Positions 45,046 through 56,520 of a stretch of 64,000 nucleotides of DNA are shown here, piece by piece; position 1 is the first letter of the stretch, and every line of letters starts with the position of its first letter. The stretch comes from Agrypnia vestita. Lineage: Eukaryota; Arthropoda; Insecta; Trichoptera; Phryganeidae. Location: NCBI GenBank assembly GCA_016648135.1, contig JADDOH010000466.1, positions 62,001 to 126,000 of the forward strand, written 5' to 3'. Made by a program: the position numbers and the translations under genes. A model generated the notes under the pieces. That model saw only the letters and a list, made by a program, of their open reading frames with translations. It was not told where the DNA came from and did no database searches.

Positions 45046-45525
45046 TCCGTTTTACGGTTTATTATTTTGAGATTTTTTTTAAGATAAACATTTTAAATCG
45101 TTTTGTGTGACATGTGTCGCGGTACTGAATGTGCGTCACCAGGTCTCTTCATGGTTTCCAAGTCAAAGCTCGCATTGTCGGTTGATATTTTGATTAATCA
45201 TCAAATAGAGTGTATCTTTTCATATGATAATAGGGAGCGAGAGAATCGTGTCGTGCCCGAAATGGGAGCGGAGAAAGCTCTCGCGTGCGAAGCTTATTTT
45301 ATTACACATGATACTAAAATTGTATTCATTTTATTTGAATTACGAGCATTTTAGGAAATCAAAAAAAAATATGCCACAAATATTGTGAAAGATGTTCATG
45401 TGTTTTATTCATTGTCTAACCAATTTTTGTGATTTACAGTGTGTCTATAATAAATCAGGAAAAGCAGTAATAATAGCGAAATACATAAAAAATGCTTTCA
45501 TATTCAATAACTGGATTTTGTCCAT
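45046..45525. other. Spacer, no gene seen
   Basis: Nothing recognised. Confidence 0.35.
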
Positions 45526-45527
45526 CC

Positions 45528-45700
45528 ATTATCAATTATAAAAGTCTTACAGAGACAAAGCTATCTATATGGTAAACGTGTGTGGAAATCTTCATAGGGT
45601 GGCCCAGGGCTTATGACCTGTATGAACTGGCTTTAATCGTTACATTTTGCAAAGCATTAATAGATTCGTATCTGTGAGACTTCTATAATTCGTATTAATT
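45528..45700. mobile_element. MITE family FB4, copy with both ends
   Basis: The left end 'attataaaagtcttacagag' is mirrored by 'ctgtgagacttctataatt' at about 45678-45696. The interior 'cttcatagggtggc' and 'gaactggcttta' parallels 63265-63305. About 170 bp, non-coding. Confidence 0.6.
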
Positions 45701-45889
45701 AAATTTATAAAAAGTGAGGTTTTGTGTGTAAAAAATTTAAACGAAAATAGATACTGAAGACTTTTAAAATTTGGTGCTCGTTTTATGCGATGAAAATTAG
45801 GTGAAATTATTTTTAGAACTTCAAGCTACAAGATGAGGCAAAAGAATAAGTAATCGCAAATGTAAAAGTGTTGTATCCTCTGTAAAAGT

Positions 45890-45960
45890 CATTGTGGCTT
45901 GAACATTTTCTCCTCGTGTTAAGGCAGAAACCTACCTGCGAAGTGTTATGGACTAACTCT
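45890..45960. mobile_element. Solo arm of foldback family FB1
   Basis: 'gtggcttgaacattttctcc' and 'gtgttaaggcagaaacctac' match the right arm of copy b. Confidence 0.5.
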
Positions 45961-45971
45961 AACTTACACTT

Positions 45972-46005
45972 ACACAGTTTATAACTAACAAGTTATAAAC
46001 TGTGT
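45972..46005. repeat. Perfect hairpin, 15-bp arms
   Basis: ACACAGTTTATAACT, loop AACA, AGTTATAAACTGTGT. Confidence 0.85.
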
Positions 46006-46224
46006 GAAAAATTACTCAATTAGATTTGATGAAAAGAAATGCTACTTTGGTGTTTTTTCTTACTGGCTGTAAAGACAATGTGCTCTTCTGTGGAAGTTCG
46101 CATACCTAAAGCAATACTTTTTATTTTATTTATTGTGAACTTTAAACACTTTTTTTAGAAACAGAGCCTCTCATATCACTAGGATGAACCGAGATTAAGA
46201 GCTTTTAATAGAATGAGAACCAAA

Positions 46225-46400
46225 TCTATACTAATATATAAAAAGGTAAAGTTTGTAAGTTTGGATGTACGAGGTAATATCCGAAGCTACTCATCCGATT
46301 TCAAAAATTCTTTCACCAGTATTTAGAATGGACTTTCAGGGTTGACATAGGCTATACATTATCCCGTTAAAATAAAATGACTTTTCTTGGTGGCCTATTT
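46225..46400 (+). mobile_element. Helitron-like 5' end (tentative)
   Basis: TCTATACTAATATATAAAAA, then 'ccgatttcaaaaattctttc' and 'catataggctatacatta'-like text, is wording commonly seen at the 5' side of insect Helitron-type repeats. There is no matching 3' hairpin/CTAG nearby, so it is only a tentative call. Confidence 0.4.
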
Positions 46401-47500
46401 TACAACTAAAGTCGACGAAAAATGGTCAAGTGACGCGTTTACGAACGCTGTCTTAATGGTAAGAGATATTTAAATACTTTATATAGAGGCGTAGATCTCA
46501 AAAAATTATATAAAAAAGTCCGTGGCTACATATATCTTTATGTTAAGGTTAATACACAAATTGATAAAATATAACTAAAAGTCACTATACTAAATACTAC
46601 GCGTGCGAAACCGCGCGGGTAAGATAGTATTTTATAAAATTCATCAATTATTTGTACATATAAATATAGAATATGGATGGAAAAACAAGTAGTATTTATA
46701 ATTAACGTATTGAAATCCATGTTTATTTTAATGAATTTCTGTCTTTTTTTGTGTATATGTATTTTAATTTAAGTCCCACCCCTCGTTAATTATACTCACC
46801 TCGTTTAGTATGAATTATAATAATGACTAAAAACTGTCGAGTCATTGGGCAATGTCACTAATTCAACACATTTAAATATTACCACGACCCAGTCGTTCAA
46901 TCCAATTATTTCAGAAAACGAATACATTTCAGTGTGACGTTTTGACCAAATCCTCCCCTAGTTTTCATGGGGTGCCGAATTTTATTCGTATACACGTCGG
47001 GTGAACGAGAGGTCAAGTCTCAAAAATTTTCTCGGGTTCGATCCCTATCTTGTAAGTTTTCGCTAATGCAAACCATTGGCGAGTGATTTTCTTACATGAA
47101 TACACACAAAAAGCCCTCGCTTCGTAAGGGAGCCGACATTACCTTATTTCTCGTCTATTCAGAAGGGTCCTGTCGCTGCCCCAATTCAAATTTTATCCTC
47201 TTTGCCCTTGCTCGATTTTACATAATCATCCCCTGAACTGCGGGGCCAAACATATTTTCTTTTTTATTTGTTTTATATATTTTGCGATTGTCTCGCCTTC
47301 TTCATTATTGTTTTGTGAAAAAATAAGGCTTAAATAATTGTTAAATGTTTATGCTTATGATAATTCTTATAGCGCCGTTTTTGCATGAAAGACGCTTCAA
47401 AGGCGCTTTACAGATGGGACATATTGAAAAAGTGATATTTTAGCCTCTTCTTGAAAGATTCTTGATTTTTGTATGATTATGATCTTTTGATACGTAAAGG
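46401..47500. other. Spacer, no gene seen
   Basis: No gene. A lone B-box-like GGGTTCGATCCC stands at about 47035 without a convincing A box. Confidence 0.35.
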
Positions 47501-47504
47501 TGTT

Positions 47505-47600
47505 GAAACTACGTATATTTTATACGAACCGTATGGATGTGTTGAGTTTCCATTCTCGAGTTGTCGCTTGAGTCGTATCACGGTGTCATCAGGAGAGAGC
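47505..47600 (-). ncRNA. PLE hammerhead remnant (family J, copy b)
   Basis: Minus strand: CTCTC then CTGATGA, a decayed stem II region, GACA where GAAA is expected, then CTC and GAGA; TCTC/GAGA can form stem I. The flank 'cacatccatacggttcgtat' matches 8965-8990. The A-to-C change in the core predicts loss of activity. Confidence 0.45.
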
Positions 47601-48085
47601 GCTATCACCGCGGGGGTCAAAGACCTACTGATTATTTCTTGCGCGGTCGCAGATTGTAAGCACTGCGCGGAGGTGTATTGCTTCCTTCTGCGCTAGGGGT
47701 CGTTAGTGTGCTATTGATACAATGTATCTTCGGACTTTTCTTTCCTTTTTTTTATTAACGGAGGCATTCGTTAGTCTCGCAGTCTACGTCATTTGCAGTT
47801 AACACCGTATATAAATCATAAATTAAAATAGAATGGCGCTCCTGGTGACAGTTTCAACAACCACTCCTAGTTCCTTCAAATTGCCGCCAAGAGCAGGCAA
47901 ATCGCCCACACGACTTAAAACGAAATTTATCACATGGACTTTAGAAACAGCGTTTGCTCATTCCCGGTCCGTCAGAATTCTGACAACGAACCTTCGACCA
48001 ACCCAACTGGTATCTCAGACGAGTTACCAGTTCCTCAAGTAAAGCGTCTTCTTACGCTTCTTTTCCCACTTATTTTCCCTTGGTT
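47601..48085. other. Unassigned, partly GC-richer
   Basis: Nothing recognised. Confidence 0.35.
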
Positions 48086-48091
48086 CAGACT

Positions 48092-48320
48092 TTAATCTGT
48101 TTCTCTCATAATATGTCCGAGATAATCAAGCTTTGTTATCTCGATGGCCCGCAGCGCTCTTTGGCCTTCTTCTGTACGTCGGAGGACTTCAACATTCGTA
48201 ATTCTATCCACCCAGGAAACTTTCGACCACATCTCAAAGGCTTCGACTTTACGAATCAGTTCTTGGTTTAGTGTGCATGCCTTCACTTCATGTAAAAGAA
48301 TTTCGACAATAATTGTAATA
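48092..48320 (-). pseudogene. LINE RT C-terminal fragment
   Basis: The open minus frame reads CTLNQELIRKVEAFEMWSKV, SWVDRITNVEVLRRTEEGQR and ITKLDYLGHIMRE. 'L...l..ri.afE.W.yRr.lkisW.d..tN.eVL.R......i..rkl.YLGHi.R' is the thumb region of a very common insect LINE polymerase (RTE-like). The normal '..RRIL.' between W and SW is shortened, a small in-frame loss. No stop in about 75 codons, so relatively young or lucky. Confidence 0.75.
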
Positions 48321-48391
48321 TAAAAATAATCTGTATAAGTAATAGATTTAGAACAAAGGGGCAAAAAAATATCAACTTTAATAACCACCAT

Positions 48392-50505
48392 GGCACAACA
48401 TCACTATGCACACTTGGGAGGTTAAGTGGTGCAATATATTGCTGTTACAAAACAAATTTCAATAAAAAAACTGTTAACGTTTAATAAAAACTTCTACTTT
48501 TAATTTAGCTTGTAAATACTCCTACCATAAACTCGAGCTATTGGCTCATATTATGGTGAGTAAAATGGAATGTTTAGAATGTATGATAGATGTTTAAAAA
48601 TAATTGTAATGTATGTATCTGCAGAGAAAATAAATAAAAATATAACATCGAACCATACGCATTCTTAATTGCAGACTTGGATCGTGGTAAGAGATAAAAG
48701 GTCTCGTTTGGAGAAACGCACTTCTTGCTATCTGCTACTTTTTGAGATATATCCCATTTCTCGTTCTTCTATGCACTCAAGTACTAATATTGGTTCATTG
48801 TTGATGTTTATATTAGGCGTAGGAAGCGATCTTTTTGGTGCTATTAACAATTTGGTTTTGGGTGTTCATCTTCAGGCCGTACTTATTAAATTCATTCATC
48901 TTTTTACCAGAGTGTTTGCCAATAGCACTGAATCATCCTCAAATCTAATATACGACCATCGACCAAGACTAATTTTCCCCGCCACCACTCGTATTGTATG
49001 AACGAAATTTTCATTTCTTTCACGTTTACGTCTCGGCTCGACGTAATATTTCAAAATGTCCCCCGCATTAGCGTTCCCGAACGCGCGGAATTTAGCGACA
49101 TGTGAGCGCCCCATAAATTCCGGGACATTTCCCGTTACGTCCGCGTACGTGACAATTGCACAACGATGTTGTCGCGCGACACGGCTTGTCTCCTGCAGTA
49201 GCGCTGTGGGCAGCCTCCGGGTCCTCGAATTTCAAGGCTCCACTTAAGTACATTTTATTGTAGTACGAGGACTTACAATTAAATTTGTAGAACTCTTTTT
49301 GTGCGTATTATCCTGTGTTATTAACTTTGAGCGAATATATTCCATTATATTTATTTATCAACGCCCTAGTGGGCTTTTACAGTATAATACAAAGTACAAG
49401 ATTTTTTTTTTAATTGAAAATAAAATAATAAATACATGTTATAGTGAATATTTTTTTTTATACGTGTTTAACTGTCCCCAGAAAAGTAAACTTGTGTTTG
49501 GGGACAGGAGTACATGATATAAATAAGGGCATAAATAAATAAGTAGAGAAATACAAACATCATCAGATAAATATTGGTGGCTCAATTATACTAATTATTT
49601 TCGGAGTACCGTTATTTTTTTTAAATAACTATTTTTTGTTTTAATTATGTATATTCTATTTGTTTTGTATTTTTCTTGAATTTTGTATAGTGTTCTTCAG
49701 TTCTGGTATTCATTGGTAAGTTATTGAAATATTTGACACCTAGATAAGTGTAATGGTTGTAATATATACCTAACATAAAACACGTTTCATAAATAAAAAT
49801 AAAACATATTTAAAAGAGAAATGAACAATCATTAAATCACCTCAAAATAAATAAATGATTATTATGAAAGTAAACAGTAATAATTAGAACCTTTAACAAA
49901 ATAATAATAAAATAAAATAAAGAATAGGTACAATACCAGAATGGTACTAATTTAAGGAGAAAATAAATTTAGTCCGTTAAACTGTACTCAATTCTACTGG
50001 CATATTCTAAGAAATTCTAGTCGAAGGCCCGAATAATCAGTCAATACTGGAATGATTTAAAGGTTAAAGTACGCTTTAAAAATGTAATTTATACTGAAAA
50101 TTAAGCTTTTAAAGCTTTTGCCTTTAGATCATTAAGTATTGACTTGTATTCGGTACTAAGCAATTCTTTAGTTCGGGTATGCTCCTACAACTAAAAATAT
50201 GTCAAAGAATTTCGAGAATTTATTTCCAGTGAGATGCATGAGTGTTATCGGTGAATTTAAAACTCAAGAATGTTCTACACACATACGAGTATTGTCTTGG
50301 ATATGCGTGCGGAACGCAAGAGAGGGGTGCATTCTTGTTATTAGATTCTGCAAGGTTATCGTATCTCGACAGTATAGTGGCAAATATTTTTTTTGCTAAT
50401 CCATAACAGGTAATGGAGCCCAATTACTGTAGCGAAACTCGTTACAAAAACACTTTGTATTGTGACCTCAACGGGAATCGATCCCAGTTTGAGGGCCGCC
50501 GTTAA
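48392..50505. other. Unassigned stretch, no gene seen
   Basis: Mixed A/T-rich and GC-richer (49020-49250) DNA with frames up to 110 codons, none recognisable. Confidence 0.35.
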
Positions 50506-50511
50506 ATTGCC

Positions 50512-50739
50512 AGCAGAAGATTTCCTGGAAGAGGAAGAATATCCTGGATCAAGGACTTCAATTTCATAGATCTGTCTGCCCTAAAACTAATTAATCCGGC
50601 GAGGGTAAAGCATATGATGGCCAATGCATTAAAACATTTTAAAAAAAAATTACCAACCAAATTACAGTCCCCAAAGTCTTTCAAAAGCGAAATAAATGTG
50701 TTTAAAATACTTTTGTTTTGCAAACATTCATTTCGCTAG
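50512..50739 (+). pseudogene. LINE pol C-terminal fragment, unit 1 of a local duplication
   Basis: An ATG-less frame reads GRGRISWIKDFNFIDLSALK and INPARVKHMMANALKHF and stays open to TAG 50737-50739. It resembles the RTE-like end 'GRrr.SWl.nlr.wtglsa.eLfr.A.dr..~MiAN'. A shortened second copy follows directly at 50748-50900. Confidence 0.55.
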
Positions 50740-50747
50740 TTCATGCA

Positions 50748-50900
50748 GTTTCCTGAAGAGAGCAACTTCATCGATTTGTATTCCCTAAAATTCGTAATTA
50801 ATTCGGCGAAGTTAAAGCATTAAAAAAAATTTGAAATTTCGGTACCAACGAAATTATAGTCCCCAAAGGCATTCTAAAGCGAAATAAATGTCTGCGAAAC
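50748..50900 (+). repeat. Second, diverged unit of the LINE-end duplication
   Basis: 'ttcatcgatttgtattccct', 'aattcggcgaagttaaagca' and 'caacgaaattatagtcccca' parallel 50560-50690 in order. Frame is destroyed. Confidence 0.65.
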
Positions 50901-51775
50901 ATTTTTTTGGCGAACACAAATTTTATTGTACGAGTACTATCGTAATGTTGTTGCATTTAACGGAGACGTTGGATGTTTATTAGCGAAAAATTATACGTTA
51001 CTCTTAATGCACTGTGCAGTGCTAATTGTACGAGACGAATCTCGTGGAAACTTTGCATTTCAGCCCACTAATCCACTCAGCACAACCGCGTGCTCGGAGA
51101 TGGCGCTCGCATCACATGAAAGTAATTAAGGGCAGTAGTGTCAGTCTTGATCAAATGCACCTCGCGTGTATTAATTAAACGATACGTAACATTTAATATT
51201 ATTCATCGATGCTGGAGTTCTGACTACGCTGCCAGAAGTAGAGATAAGCTGCTGGGATCAGGATCAATTTAAAACTAAATATCTATTTAGTATTATTATT
51301 ATCATTATTATTATAATTATTGATGTTTAACATCTTTCCTCTCGCTTTCCTACAATATGTGGCGGTGATTTCGTGAATAAAGACGGCAGGAAATAAGACG
51401 CGCGCAATTTCATTAAACCAATGAGCGCGCGCGGAATACGCGCGGTGGAAAAAAATCATCATTTATAAACGAACCAATGTCCAGCAGATGCCATTACAGC
51501 AAAGACGCACACTACCAGCCGATGCTTCTGATTTTGTATATATGTTTCGCGTCTGGTGTCAAGCTTGTGGATGTTGTAACTTTGTTATATTTTGGCTTAT
51601 ATCTTCGAAACCTTCCCATAAATACTTTTTTTTTACATTAATATAAAAAATACTGAACTACCCTTAAAGATTTTCATTCTCAAATTTTGTGTAATTTATG
51701 TGATTATTTTTAAATATTTATTCAAAGTTTTCACACAATACGTATGGTGGCACACTACCGTCATCTATGAAAATA
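50901..51775. other. Unassigned; (ATT)n at about 51290-51325
   Basis: A CpG-rich patch at 51380-51450 contains repeated GCGCGC words. No gene called. Confidence 0.35.
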
Positions 51776-51777
51776 AA

Positions 51778-52200
51778 TAAAAACATATAATTGACCAAAC
51801 ACTATTTCTAAACAAAATGCGTATGTCGATATACGGTACCTACCTAGTGCGGCAAAATTAAATAATAAATAAATGCACACACATTTTCTCTACTTGTATT
51901 TACTAATTAATATATATATATAATTATTAGATATTTATAATTGTTTTTATTATTATTATTATTATTGCTGATGGGCTTGTATAGTGTGCATCTCAGGTTA
52001 ATAAGCATCTATATTTAATAAACTTTTATTTTTCAATCAAATAAATAATCGGAGCACCGCTTTTTACTTTACACTAATTGTCACTTAAAAAATATTCCGC
52101 ACAGTTTCACACTACTTCACATCACTATCGAGAATATTCCGCTCTCAAGTAGGCACTTGGGTACTTCCTCACTGACTATCTTCTCTGCCTAACTATTGTT
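51778..52200 (-). repeat. Dispersed repeat plus heat-shock-type promoter repeat tail, copy d
   Basis: 51778-51930 matches 39645-39800. On the minus strand 52110-52045 reads 'gcggtgctccgattatttat' after 'gacaattagtgtaaagtaaa', matching the box of the copies at 35634 and 63081. Upstream (minus) an AGAATATTCC heat-shock pair lies at about 52142. A (TTA)n run stands at 51945-51966. Confidence 0.45.
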
Positions 52201-52640
52201 AATTATTTCAAAAGCGTGGTTATTTCCATTCCAAGTTATATAAAGAATTCATAGAAATTATTATTATGTTCTCCATTTAATTTATTTTCCGTCAAAATTA
52301 ATTTCGTAAATACGACTTTTAGCAAGCAACACTAATATTTTTGTTTTTAGAATTATTTTATTACAACAAAGATGAATAAACAAATTACATCATCATATAA
52401 AAAACACAAACCCACGTTACACCAGAAATATAATTCAATTTATAATAAATATTTGCCAATTTTCAGTGGAAAATATTTGTAGGGATATCCTTGATTCTAT
52501 ATTAAAATATATTCTAAGTTTACATTACAAATACGTGGATTTTTTTTTTGATAAACCTTTGTAGTACAAAATTGCCGTCAATTCATTTGTTTTATCCTGT
52601 ATTACAATGCCCTTAAAACGTTTCTCTTAGCCAATACATA
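52201..52640. other. A/T-rich stretch, no gene seen
   Basis: Nothing recognised. Confidence 0.35.
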
Positions 52641-52649
52641 AATATTATT

Positions 52650-52937
52650 ACAGACCTTATGACTCTCTACAAAATAGTAAATAACAAACTAGACACTCCC
52701 TCAATACTATCACAAATATACATTAACATCCCTGTCCGATCAATGAGGTCTCCAAGCCTTTTTCACACTAAATTCTACAACACCAATCTAGGCTATTTCT
52801 CTCCTCTACCTAGAATGATCAACCAGTTTAACGAGATATCGTCCAGAGACTGCAAACTTGATATATTCTTCATGACACAGGCTCGGTTCAAAACCGAAAT
52901 ATTGATAAACTTGGTTGAGGGTCCCTCAAGCGTGTAA
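52650..52937 (+). pseudogene. CR1/jockey-like LINE, RT C-terminus
   Basis: The open frame gives LYKIVNNKLDTPSILSQIYI, NIPVRSMRSPSLF and YFSPLPRMINQFNEISSRDC. 'lyKi.n..id.p.lLs.i...vP....R...lF.......~sP..Rm...yN' is the C-terminus of jockey/CR1-like polymerases. It is a different family from the 43.5-kb copy. Truncated upstream. Confidence 0.7.
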
Positions 52938-53284
52938 TACATGCTCGTCTTAGACTCGTGCACTCGCCGTAAACGTGTTTAACGAGTCTTTATATTATAC
53001 TCAATACGGTTTACAATTTATTTATCTTTAAGACGCTTTTTATTATTTTATTTAAAAAAAAAAAAATATTGAACTATTTATTGATCCACGATATTTTTAT
53101 ATTTTATAATTTATTGTTTTTCATTATTAATTATTAACTAACCTTAAAAAGTGTATTATATATTATCATATTCAAATGTTCACAAAATACTCAAACTTGT
53201 CACTAAAGGACCATCTATTAGGGTCATCAATGACTTGTTGACGGTCTGTTAAATGTATGTTAAAAAATAAAAATAAAAATAATA

Positions 53285-53510
53285 AAATATACGTAAAAAA
53301 GATATATAAAGCAAGTGTAGACGTCACCAGAAAGACGTGGCGCGACCAGATTAAATGGAAGATGGTCCCGTTAGAATCCTCAACAACCGTCGTGCCTGCA
53401 TGCGAAGATGTATGAATGTGGATGAAGCGAGGATTGTGTATCAGGACAGAGGAGTGTGTCGCTCTATCCTCTCTGTATACCCCCACGGGAAACGGCGTGA
53501 CGGTTAGTAA
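53285..53510 (+). pseudogene. RTE-like LINE, pol C-terminus
   Basis: YVKKIYKASVDVTRKTWRDQ is followed, after a frame change, by LNNRRACMRRCMNVDEARIV and SILSVYPHGKRRDG, then a stop. 'NRRACM.RCMNVDEA..V..DR..W.S..SAYP' closes this insect LINE group. It is the most complete of the three copies of this tail here (others at 43.2-44.0 kb and 62.7 kb). Confidence 0.7.
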
Positions 53511-53522
53511 GTAAGTAGTAGT

Positions 53523-53710
53523 TTGAGTAGCTTGTTGGCGTAATGGTCATGACGCTCGCCTAGTGATCTGATGGTCGGTAGTTCGAGCCCCACTCCAAGA
53601 CTCGGCAAGTTAGTCCTATTTTCATAGCAAAGCTTAGTTTGAGAATAGTAAGAATATTGATGCGACACGTATTCCTTGTTCGCATCAGTTACAGACCACA
53701 TCTGCCTTCG
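53523..53710 (+). mobile_element. tRNA-derived SINE, family S1, copy c
   Basis: Perfect A box TGGCGTAATGG (53536-53546) and B-box-like AGTTCGAGCCC (53580-53590), then the family tail 'agttagtcctattttcatag', 'agtttgagaatagtaagaat' and 'acacgtattccttgttcgca'. It directly follows the RTE-like LINE end at 53510. Best preserved copy of the family. Confidence 0.8.
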
Positions 53711-55220
53711 AAAGCCGACTAAAGCAATTTTACCTTTCCCAAAATCTTGTGTAACTCTTCCTCGTCCCATCCATCTCCTACTCGTCTTCTTATCATGGAG
53801 CTAGTTTGTCACTGTAACATTGTTTACCTCGAAATATAAAATCAGTTGTTCAACCAAATTGTGTGTTTGGTTGGAAGAAATTGTCAACTGGCAATAAACC
53901 CGGCATTGCAATAGTATTCATGCAAAAAGTCAATAAATAAATAATCAATACAATTAAAAATAGATTGGACGGTCTTCTCGCGAATGAGAAATATCAGATT
54001 TTCACCTCAGGGATATGGTAATTTCCTCCCCTGTACGGAGCCACCCTGTTTTGCACAATTATGGTTTCGGGAAGTCTCGTGTCTGCCGCAATATTTACCA
54101 ACCTGCGTACAGTGTACAGTGTACAGTGTACACAGCCGGGGCCGCCACTCCCAGACCCGGCCCGCTAGACCCCGTCTCATCAGTGGCGCGCGCAACGCAT
54201 GGACTTGGTAATCCTAACGGTCGGGCTCGGCTACTGTTGCGAATATCGTTGCTTTAAAAATAGACCGCTCTAGCATTAAAATAATGCCAAACTGGGTGGC
54301 GAAAGTGCAGGGCCGATATGGGAGCTGTTGCTGCGGTGGGTCCTCTTCATTGTAAAAATACGATGGGCTGTGTCGTCATTAGAGATCGTATTCACCACAG
54401 AGTATAAAATTGTAGAGAAATGAACTAAGCCCCTTTTTTCGGGCTCACAGCGGAAGTATTTCCCCCACGCGTGTAAATAATACACATTTATGCTGCAGTC
54501 AAAGACATACCGACTTATTTATTTAAAAAAATACTATCTGCTCTTCTCTCAATATTCCCGTTACAACTATATTTACACCTACCTCACAGGTACCTCTAAC
54601 TCGTGATTTATTTTTATTGAATTAATAAATTATTTGTCTTTCTACCTAATAAATAATGTAAAAATTCCGCATTTGAAGTAGTCAGTTTGATACTTTACAT
54701 TCCGTTACTCTCGAAACATACGTATGTAGTATAAAATAAAATTATAATTACACTAATGCAGATGTAACAAATTTTATGCTTTTGACCCAATTCCACCATT
54801 AGGTATCTGGATGAACGACTGTCCGAGCGCACGAAAGGGAAATGCGATCCCTGGCGTCGTGATCCTCTCCGCCTGATGATTAGGTTAAGATCAGATCAGG
54901 GTGAGAGGAGACGAATGAACGCGTGAGCGAAGTGGGAAGGGGTGTAATGTATCTGGATGAACGTCTGTCTGAGGGCATGAAAAGGATGGGAGATAGAGAG
55001 GAAAAATGGGGTATGAGGGACGTACCGTGTGGGGGAATCACGCACTTGGAGAGATATTTAGAACCGCTAATTATACCTTGTCGCGATATTGTTAATAAAA
55101 ACCCACAAGCACATTTCAACTTTCAAGGACTAAGGATCCCAGATTCCCGACAAAAGGACATCACAATCATGAATTAACTCTATAAAGTTAACGTCAAATC
55201 CATCAATAATATAGGTTATT
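53711..55220. other. Unassigned stretch with small repeats
   Basis: A 7-bp tandem (GTGTACA)3 lies at about 54108-54132; 54262-54345 belongs to the dispersed repeat of 37145. No gene recognised. Confidence 0.4.
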
Positions 55221-55224
55221 TAGG

Positions 55225-55290
55225 TTTATTTCGCAGAAATTGTAGATATACCCAGCTTTTTGATTGTATGTAGGTTACGTCCCTGCAGGT
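55225..55290. mobile_element. hAT-like right-end fragment
   Basis: 'cgcagaaattgtagatatac', 'tttttgattgtatgtaggtt' and 'acgtccctgca' match the right end of the 1078-2218 element. Confidence 0.5.
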
Positions 55291-55860
55291 CCATAGCCTA
55301 TCATTGGATCTAGCTCCGGGCGCTCGGCGTCAACCCTCAGCGTCCCGGGCCGGATCGGCAGCCACCCTGTTTGCGCGCCCTGATATATTATATCAACCCG
55401 CCCCCCCCGCCTCCCGGCCAATTTCCATCCCCCTGTATAACGGTAATTCTCGTTTTGTTGCTGCGATAATGGCAGTCACTCGAGACTGTTTGAATGCCGA
55501 ATTTATTTAGAGGCACTAGAAGGTTGTTTTGTTGAGTTATCTTACCGTCACACGCAATTGTTTAAATCTATTTGAAGATGAAAATTACTTTCGCGGAATA
55601 CTTAACGTTGTGTACTTGATTTTATTTCTAACGCCACTTCAGGAAACCAAAAGCCCAATTGCTGTAGTCAAATACATCACAAAAAGCCTCGAGAAAATTA
55701 CATGTGTAAATGAATTGTAACCTTACCGGGACTCGTAACCGGAAAGAGGGCGGTTTTTGTTTAACAAGATCTTATATTATATAAGAAGAGGTTTTTGTAT
55801 ATAAGATAAAATAAAAAGATTTAATTAATGCGTAAGATTTTTAGATCTCTTTTATATAAT
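55291..55860. other. Unassigned stretch, no gene seen
   Basis: GC-rich at 55290-55440; no recognisable gene. Confidence 0.35.
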
Positions 55861-55865
55861 TGCTG

Positions 55866-56520
55866 AAATGGCTGAGATTACCAGAGTTTCAAAGTTGGCG
55901 CATATCTCACAACATCTTCAAAACTTTCGCTGGCTTAAATGTCCAGAGAGGATTGAATATATGTTGCGCCTCACAATTTTCAAGGCTATTCACAACATGG
56001 CCCCTCAATATATTAGCGATTTCTGCATTTCATTTTCCGCAACAACAGATAACTAACACTTCGCTCAGCATCAACGTCTAATACAAGTAGAAATAAATTG
56101 CGTTCATAAAACTCATTAACTGGACCAAAGTTATTCACCAATGAACTGACAGCTTACTACGATTCAAAAAATAACTAAAGTTCATTTTTTTAAACAATCA
56201 TACAAAAACCTATAGAATCAGACCGTTCAGTAGTATCTACCTAATGTTTTCACTCCAAGTAAGTATGCTGCAGTCCGCGAAAACACCTCATTTTTACTGG
56301 CCTTTCCAACTACAGTTTTATCCGTCAATTCATTCGACTAGGTTATTGCAACACGGAATTGGGTCAACTATGCACAATTCTGTCAATCATCTCCCAACGT
56401 ATCTAAGGAAGTGTTCAATGGTGACTATCGTGTACTTGTTTTTTTGCTCCTCATTTCTAATTCTTTTTGTGCTTTTGACTTTTAACTTATGTTTCTCTCT
56501 GTGGCTAATCATATTGGCTT
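55866..56520 (+). pseudogene. L2-clade LINE, pol C-terminus
   Basis: SKLAHISQHLQNFRWLKCPE, RIEYMLRLTIFKAIHNMAPQ and YISDF run in one frame (55868-56056). 'HI.pvL..lhWLpv..RI.yk..llt.Kal.g.aP.Yl.dl' is the signature of L2-like polymerases. After frame changes, weaker matches (NSVNHLPTYLRKCSMV, about 56370-56420) fit the following 'WN.LP..lR' part. Several disabling changes. Confidence 0.75.

Noticed and set aside
47025..47050. SINE from the B-box-like GGGTTCGATCCC
   Set aside because: No A box at the right distance and no match to the other SINE copies.
50463..50510. Minus-strand tRNA-like sequence around GGGATCGATTCCC
   Set aside because: B-box resemblance only; neither A box nor family tail found.
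54880..54900. CTGATGA as a further hammerhead core near 54.87 kb
   Set aside because: No GAAA at a suitable distance and no pairing helices.
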